A DNA stretch of 64,000 bases from Diaporthe sp. PMI_573 (taxonomy: Eukaryota; Ascomycota; Sordariomycetes; Diaporthales; Diaporthaceae). The position numbers and the translations under genes were made by a program. Positions 59,682-64,000 of the stretch are shown here, piece after piece. The number at the start of each line of letters is the position of its first letter. Positions within the stretch are counted from its first letter, which is position 1. The stretch covers positions 992,001 to 1,056,000 of the forward strand of contig JAJTUP010000007.1 in the NCBI GenBank assembly GCA_021399435.1, written 5' to 3'. The notes beneath the pieces were generated by a model that was not told the origin of the DNA, did no database searches, and saw nothing but the letters and a program-made list of their open reading frames with translations.

Positions 59682-60732
59682 ATGGCAGGCAAGTCACCCA
59701 TACATCCTTTTGGGGGCACGCTGACAGCCTGCAGAACTTGCACCGGTCCACTTTCTGTCCCACGGCACTACGATGCTACTGGGTGAAGATTCCAGAATAA
59801 GGGATTACTGGAGAAAGCTGGGGCAGGACGCGTTGAGGCACGGAGTCAAAGGGGTCATCATTATGGTACGTCAAACATATTCGCTGACGTTTCTTCTAAG
59901 TGATTTTTTAAGAAAACTGTCGATAGGGAGCCCACTGGAACTCGGAAGGCGAGAAGGTCAAGATCGCGACCGATCCTTCACCGGGATTCATGCCTCTTAC
60001 CAACACTCATCCTAAGCACTGGGCAAACTGGAAGCCAAATCCGGACATCGAAACATCGCGGCGTGTAATCACGATGCTCAGGGCCTCAGGAATTGAGGCC
60101 GAAGAGGCCCCCAAATTCGAATGGATGATTGACACATTCCCAATACTGATCGGCTTATTCGGTGACAAATGCCCGCCCACGACAATTATCTCACAGAATA
60201 GCTACTTCGACCCAGTCTTCCACACACGGCTCGGGACCGCACTACGGGACCTGCGGAGCGAGAGATATCTCTTTATTGGATCGGGAGGCGGCACCCACAA
60301 TCTCTACCGTGCAGAGTGGAGCTACATGCTCAAATACAAGGACAATTTTGCCATGGAGCACCCTCCGGACAAGGACAGTATCGAGTTCCGCCAGTCGCTA
60401 GAGGACGTCATCTGCAGGAATGGCGGGGGTCCGGAGTTGCGCCGTGGCATCATTAGGCTCATGAAAAACCCGTACTTCCGTGAGGCACATGGGACAGACG
60501 AACATTATGTCTCTGCTTGCTTCATAGCCGGCGCCATTGGCGACCCAGACGACCGAGGGTCCAAGGCTGTCCTTGGGGCAGAGGCCTGGGAACTGGTGGG
60601 TTGTGCCCTCTAGACGAGCGCTGAAGACATCTCCCTGAAAGGCTGCTGACGATTGTACAGCGGACGCAATGCGAGTGCCAATTCACGCTTGGACAGTGGC
60701 CGAAGGCGTGGGCGGTTGAAGGCCATGCATGA
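59682..60732 (+). CDS. LigB/DODA-type extradiol ring-cleavage dioxygenase
   Basis: Four exons: 59682-59688, 59735-59865, 59927-60595 and 60661-60732, giving 292 residues. The first exon is only ATGGCAG; the first intron starts with GCAAGT (GC-AG type) and ends CTGCAG. This model is supported because it yields MAELAPVHFLSHGT, the family's normal N-terminus, with metal ligands His12 and His49 (GAHWN). His239 (EHYVSA) lies in the C-terminal half. The last exon was added because the frame otherwise stops early; it encodes QFTLGQWPKAWAVEG. The family includes class III extradiol dioxygenases and DOPA 4,5-dioxygenase, which open catechol-type rings using non-heme Fe2+ or Zn2+. The substrate is unknown. 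Confidence 0.85.
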
Positions 60733-61302
60733 AGAAATCAGGGTGGCAAATGCAATGTTTGAATTTCCTTGTCTCTCTCGAACTCTCGTTTCTTTCCAGT
60801 AGTATTGATGTGGGTGGATTACCATATAGCAATCTCATTCCTCTGGATAAAACAATATCAAACTCACCTGTTCAATTCCGTGGAAAATGTACCGGGATGT
60901 ATTTGCTCTAATGGATGGCACTTGATTGACATTTGACGTGATCGGTAAACCTTGCAACGCTCAACAGCCCCCCCGGTACTGTGAATAACCCCGGCTTAAA
61001 TAGTTTGCCGCTGTGTCGTTCGGGTTCTCCGGCTACCCAGGTGCCCACTAGGCATCCGAGCCGAAGATTGGGATAATTAGGTAAACAAGAATACTTCCAG
61101 TCCTTGGTAACTTGAGTCTCCCTCAAGCTCATATCATTGACTGTAGTCTACATTTTGTATGCACTTTCATCCGTACAATAGTTACCAGTGTTTTGGCAGC
61201 TGACACACTTTCTCTTACCTCTGCCTGTCCCCTTGGAAACTTCAGCTCTTCTGTTGTATCCTACATAACAGCTCTGCCGCCCGGGATATTTACTTTCATA
61301 CC
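60733..61302. other. Intergenic before the PanE-like gene
   Basis: 570 bases without a supported gene; includes the promoter of the next gene. Confidence 0.5.
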
Positions 61303-62313
61303 ATGGCACGAATATTGCTTTTTGGAACCGGAAGTATCGGAGCGATATATGCCTTTCTCCTCCAGAAGGCCGGCGCGGAAGTTACATGTGTATGCCGCTC
61401 GACATACGACACCGCTAAGCTTCATGGCTTTACAATCGAGTCAACCGTCTTCGGGACGCACGCTTTTCGCCCGAAAATAGTCAAGTCTGTGTATGACGCT
61501 GTCAATCAACAGACGTCCAGCGAGTTGTTCGATTTCATAGTTGTGTGCATAAAAGCTATCAGCAACACAGCCACTGCGCAGTCTCCACCCTCGTTGATAC
61601 AGCCCGCTGTTCGCGCGGGCATCACCAGCATTGTCATCATACAGAATGGAATTGGGGTCGAGCGCATCTACCGAGAAGCCTTCCCGGACAACACCATCAT
61701 CTCCGGGGTCACCTATATGCCCGTTTCGCAAATAAGCCCAGGTGTATTTTCCCACACCGAGACGCAAAAACTACATCTCGGTGTGTATCCTGCACATGAT
61801 GCAACGACCTTCGATCATCGCAACACGGAGTCTTTCGCGGACTTGCTGAAGTCAGCTGGTGCAGAAGTTAAGGTCCACCAAGATGTGCAAATCGAGCGCT
61901 GGACCAAGCTCGTGGGGAACGCCACCTGGAACCCAATTTGCGCGCTTTCTCGATGCCGGGATCTGGAGTTCCTCGAGGCTTCCCCGGCTCTTGCGGAGGA
62001 TTTTATTGTCGAATCGATGCGTGAGGTGGTCACAGTTGCTGCCGCTTCCGGGTATGGCAGCCATATCACCGAGGACACGATCAGGATGCAGCGTGCGCGC
62101 AGCAAAGCGAGGAAGTGGCCGGGGGTGGAGCCAAGCATGATGGCTGACATGGCGTTTGGTAAGCCTATGGAAGTCGAGGGAATTGTCGGCGAGGTGGTGA
62201 AGATCGCAAAAGAGAAAGGAGTGAATGTACCGAGGCTGGAGACGCTATATCTTTTGCTTAGAGGTTATGATTGGGTTACACGACGGGAAGCCGTAGGTGA
62301 TCAAATGGGATAG
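61303..62313 (+). CDS. Ketopantoate reductase (PanE/ApbA)-like oxidoreductase
   Basis: An intronless frame of 336 residues. The N-terminal Rossmann fold starts MARILLFGTGSIGAIYA with the GxGxxG dinucleotide loop at residues 8-13. Central blocks FIVVCIKA, IQNGIG and SGVTYMPV are typical. Lys202 in ERWTKLVGNATWNP matches the conserved catalytic Lys, and VEPSMMADMAFGKPMEVEGIVG is the C-terminal domain signature. Family members reduce 2-dehydropantoate with NADPH in CoA biosynthesis, but fungi carry many paralogues that act on other 2-oxo acids. Given the neighbours, reduction of a pathway 2-oxo acid is as likely as pantoate synthesis; this is inference. Confidence 0.9.
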   Translation: MARILLFGTGSIGAIYAFLLQKAGAEVTCVCRSTYDTAKLHGFTIESTVFGTHAFRPKIVKSVYDAVNQQTSSELFDFIVVCIKAISNTATAQSPPSLIQPAVRAGITSIVIIQNGIGVERIYREAFPDNTIISGVTYMPVSQISPGVFSHTETQKLHLGVYPAHDATTFDHRNTESFADLLKSAGAEVKVHQDVQIERWTKLVGNATWNPICALSRCRDLEFLEASPALAEDFIVESMREVVTVAAASGYGSHITEDTIRMQRARSKARKWPGVEPSMMADMAFGKPMEVEGIVGEVVKIAKEKGVNVPRLETLYLLLRGYDWVTRREAVGDQMG

Positions 62314-62705
62314 ACATGAAGGCTTGCTTATCCTTGGTATTTGGTCAAATATCTGAACGGGGTACCGCATACCTTGAGGTTTGCCGAGGCCTTTACAAAG
62401 ACATACTGTAATCACCACGACATATCGGAGAGATATACTACGTAGGAACGAGATTGCTGAGATGTGAGCACACCCTAAGATGCTATGTGATGAGTGGGAC
62501 AATTTTAATTTGAAAAGCACCAACACATTAGTCAACACAAACACTTTGAGCTATTAAATATAATTCGTCCGTTGTAAATTCCAGCCTTACCACTCGTTCC
62601 CGATTTTGTACATACAATATCCACGATCGTGTAGTCCTGTAGCCCTTGCCACTGAGTATCCCCACTTGGGTGGACTGTTAGCAACGAGCCGTGAATGACG
62701 TTGTC
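62314..62705. other. Intergenic downstream of the PanE-like gene
   Basis: Nothing recognised. Confidence 0.5.
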
Positions 62706-63077
62706 TCAGACATCATGACCTACTTGTAGCAATTGACAACCGGAAAACATATCCCACATGAATACTCTCACCGCAAGAGGTCCTCCTATAGCGTCCCATT
62801 CCGGGTGCCTTATGGGTTGGCGATAAGGTGGCATCCGTCGATGGTTTCTCGGCCAGCTGAGGGGATTCATGTCAATTTCTCGACCCGTGACGCCATGGTT
62901 CGCGGGTAAATATGCGTCATCTGGCTCATCTTCTGGCTCATATCCTGGCTGATTTTCCGATCTGATGATATCTTCACTGGGGTTCTCCAAACTCTCCTCA
63001 ACGGTAATGGTTTCGATCGAGCTGCCCGTGAATTCCATCGATAGAGTCGCGGCAGTAGCTGTTGAAGTAGAGGACAT
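62706..63077 (-). CDS. Possible small acidic hypothetical protein
   Basis: An ATG-started frame of 123 codons with a Ser/Thr-rich N-terminus, an acidic middle (GYEPEDEPDDAY) and a more ordered end (LSWPRNHRRMPPYRQP). A possible donor (GTAGGT) near its end could join it to further exons, which I could not find. No family recognised. Confidence 0.3.
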   Translation of the reverse strand: MSSTSTATAATLSMEFTGSSIETITVEESLENPSEDIIRSENQPGYEPEDEPDDAYLPANHGVTGREIDMNPLSWPRNHRRMPPYRQPIRHPEWDAIGGPLAVRVFMWDMFSGCQLLQVGHDV

Positions 63078-63950
63078 ACTGGAAGATGCAATGAAGGATC
63101 AGACACAATGGGTTCAATTCAGGTGGTCCTGGCCCAATTGAAGTCTCTTGAGCTCCCCAATAGGCTGATGCCATGTACACAGACGCTGGAATGAGAATAG
63201 ATCAAAGGTCGGCCGGAAGGGCTTTAGCATGCTGTCGACTCCGATGCGAATATGTGAAGGCGGAGCCGACTGCGGTCTCCGATTCATAATTCCGAACTTT
63301 ATCCCTGCTGTTTGCTGTTACATCGGGCTCGGGAACAGAGGCGAACGCTGTGTTACCGGCTACGCTCGGGAGAGATGCGGGCGGCCATTCGGGAAGAGTG
63401 TGGAGAGGCGCTCGGAGAGGAGCTCGGTATGTGTCTCCAAGCCCGCCCACATTCCCCGAGCGGCTTGAATGCGACGCGGAATATGAGGTAGTGCACTTAA
63501 CCCAATCGAAGAAGTCACCAAAGTCGGGCTGGGACTTGGCCAAGAAGGGGGAAGCTGCACAGGTCAGTGACAAAATACGCCCAGCGTTCCGCACCAAGCG
63601 GTCCCGATTTCAGGCAGGCCAGAGAGCTGGCTACGAGATACCACATGGTGCCCTGCGTTTGTTGGGCACCATGTATCATTGTAAATCCAACTTCTTCCCG
63701 ACTGACGGTAGAAGTAACGTACCGTGTCGGTGCACACGTTTGACTAGATACCGGGTCAAGACCCCCTCCCCCCGGGGTGTCCCAGAGCAAAAGTTGCGAG
63801 GTCAGGTTTAACTACATCATGCGCGCACATCGATCATCCGAAATGGGGCCTCTGGCAAACCACTTCTTGGCCAATGCTCAGACAGTCCCTTTGATTTGCA
63901 ATTACCCAGAAGCAGACATTCCAACTCATCTGTGATCACCAACGTTCATA
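63078..63950. other. Intergenic, nothing supported
   Basis: Overlapping frames on both strands at 63202-63811 lack motifs. Confidence 0.45.
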
Positions 63951-64000
63951 ATGTCCGAGTCCGACGCAGTCGTCCTTTCACATGTGTCAGGCGGAGCCAT
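63951..64000 (+). CDS. Possible start of a gene cut by the window edge
   Basis: ATG at 63951 opens a frame (MSESDAVVLSHVSGGA) that runs off the window. The context (CATAATG) is acceptable for a fungal start, but sixteen codons give no family. Confidence 0.3.
   Translation, partial: MSESDAVVLSHVSGGA

Noticed and set aside
1..64000. CRISPR arrays, operons, integrated viral genes or toxin genes
   Set aside because: No direct-repeat/spacer pattern, no prokaryotic gene order and no recognisable viral or toxin family was seen.

Overview
The window is nuclear DNA of a filamentous ascomycete (Pezizomycotina; Sordariomycetes is my guess from protein flavour, not a proven placement). Genes carry many short GT-AG introns (about 46-110 nt) with CTNAC-type branch sites, genes lie on both strands without operons, and the families are typical of moulds: Zn2Cys6 regulator, Pth11/rhodopsin-type membrane protein, P450, GH5, secreted S33 peptidase, copper amine oxidase, CUE-domain protein, FG nucleoporin. 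All gene models were spliced by eye from reading frame, splice consensus and family motifs; where exons were summed the coding length is a multiple of three.

Layout. 1-713: 3' end of a UbiA prenyltransferase. 1.6-10.6 kb: a small disordered protein, a secreted S33-type peptidase, a P450 and a secreted GH5 glycosidase. 10.9-16.4 kb: a possible small membrane protein, an intron-containing tRNA-Glu(UUC), a microsatellite, an orphan 614-residue protein and a TA-rich gene-free tract. 16.4-21.8 kb: a very large CorA-like membrane protein gene that appears dead (two frameshifts, two in-frame stops). 23.7-29.7 kb: a seven-helix rhodopsin-domain protein and a Zn2Cys6 regulator separated by almost 3 kb without genes. 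30.1-33.3 kb: a 14-exon copper amine oxidase. 35.7-44.3 kb: a conserved housekeeping block (Nup42-like nucleoporin, ribosomal protein uS10/S20, Cue3/ASCC2-like protein, C2H2 zinc-finger protein). 44.3-49.3 kb: a long repeat-rich non-coding stretch. 49.3-50.8 kb: a fatty-acid desaturase-like protein. 53.0-62.3 kb: an MFS transporter, a galactonate-dehydratase-like enolase-superfamily enzyme, a CocE/S15 hydrolase, a LigB/DODA-type extradiol dioxygenase and a PanE/ApbA-type reductase. The last 50 bases may hold the start of another gene.

How the genes may work together. The 53-62 kb group has the composition of a small catabolic gene cluster: uptake, ester or amide cleavage, ring opening, sugar-acid dehydration and 2-oxo-acid reduction. 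This is inference from family membership and adjacency; no substrate is known. It is the best candidate here for an undescribed system. The secreted peptidase, GH5 enzyme and amine oxidase fit a plant- or litter-degrading lifestyle. Other points of note are the decayed CorA-like gene, a 7-nt first exon followed by a GC-AG intron in the dioxygenase gene, a 15-nt microexon in the amine oxidase gene, and a 694-nt intron that splits the CCCH zinc finger of the nucleoporin gene.
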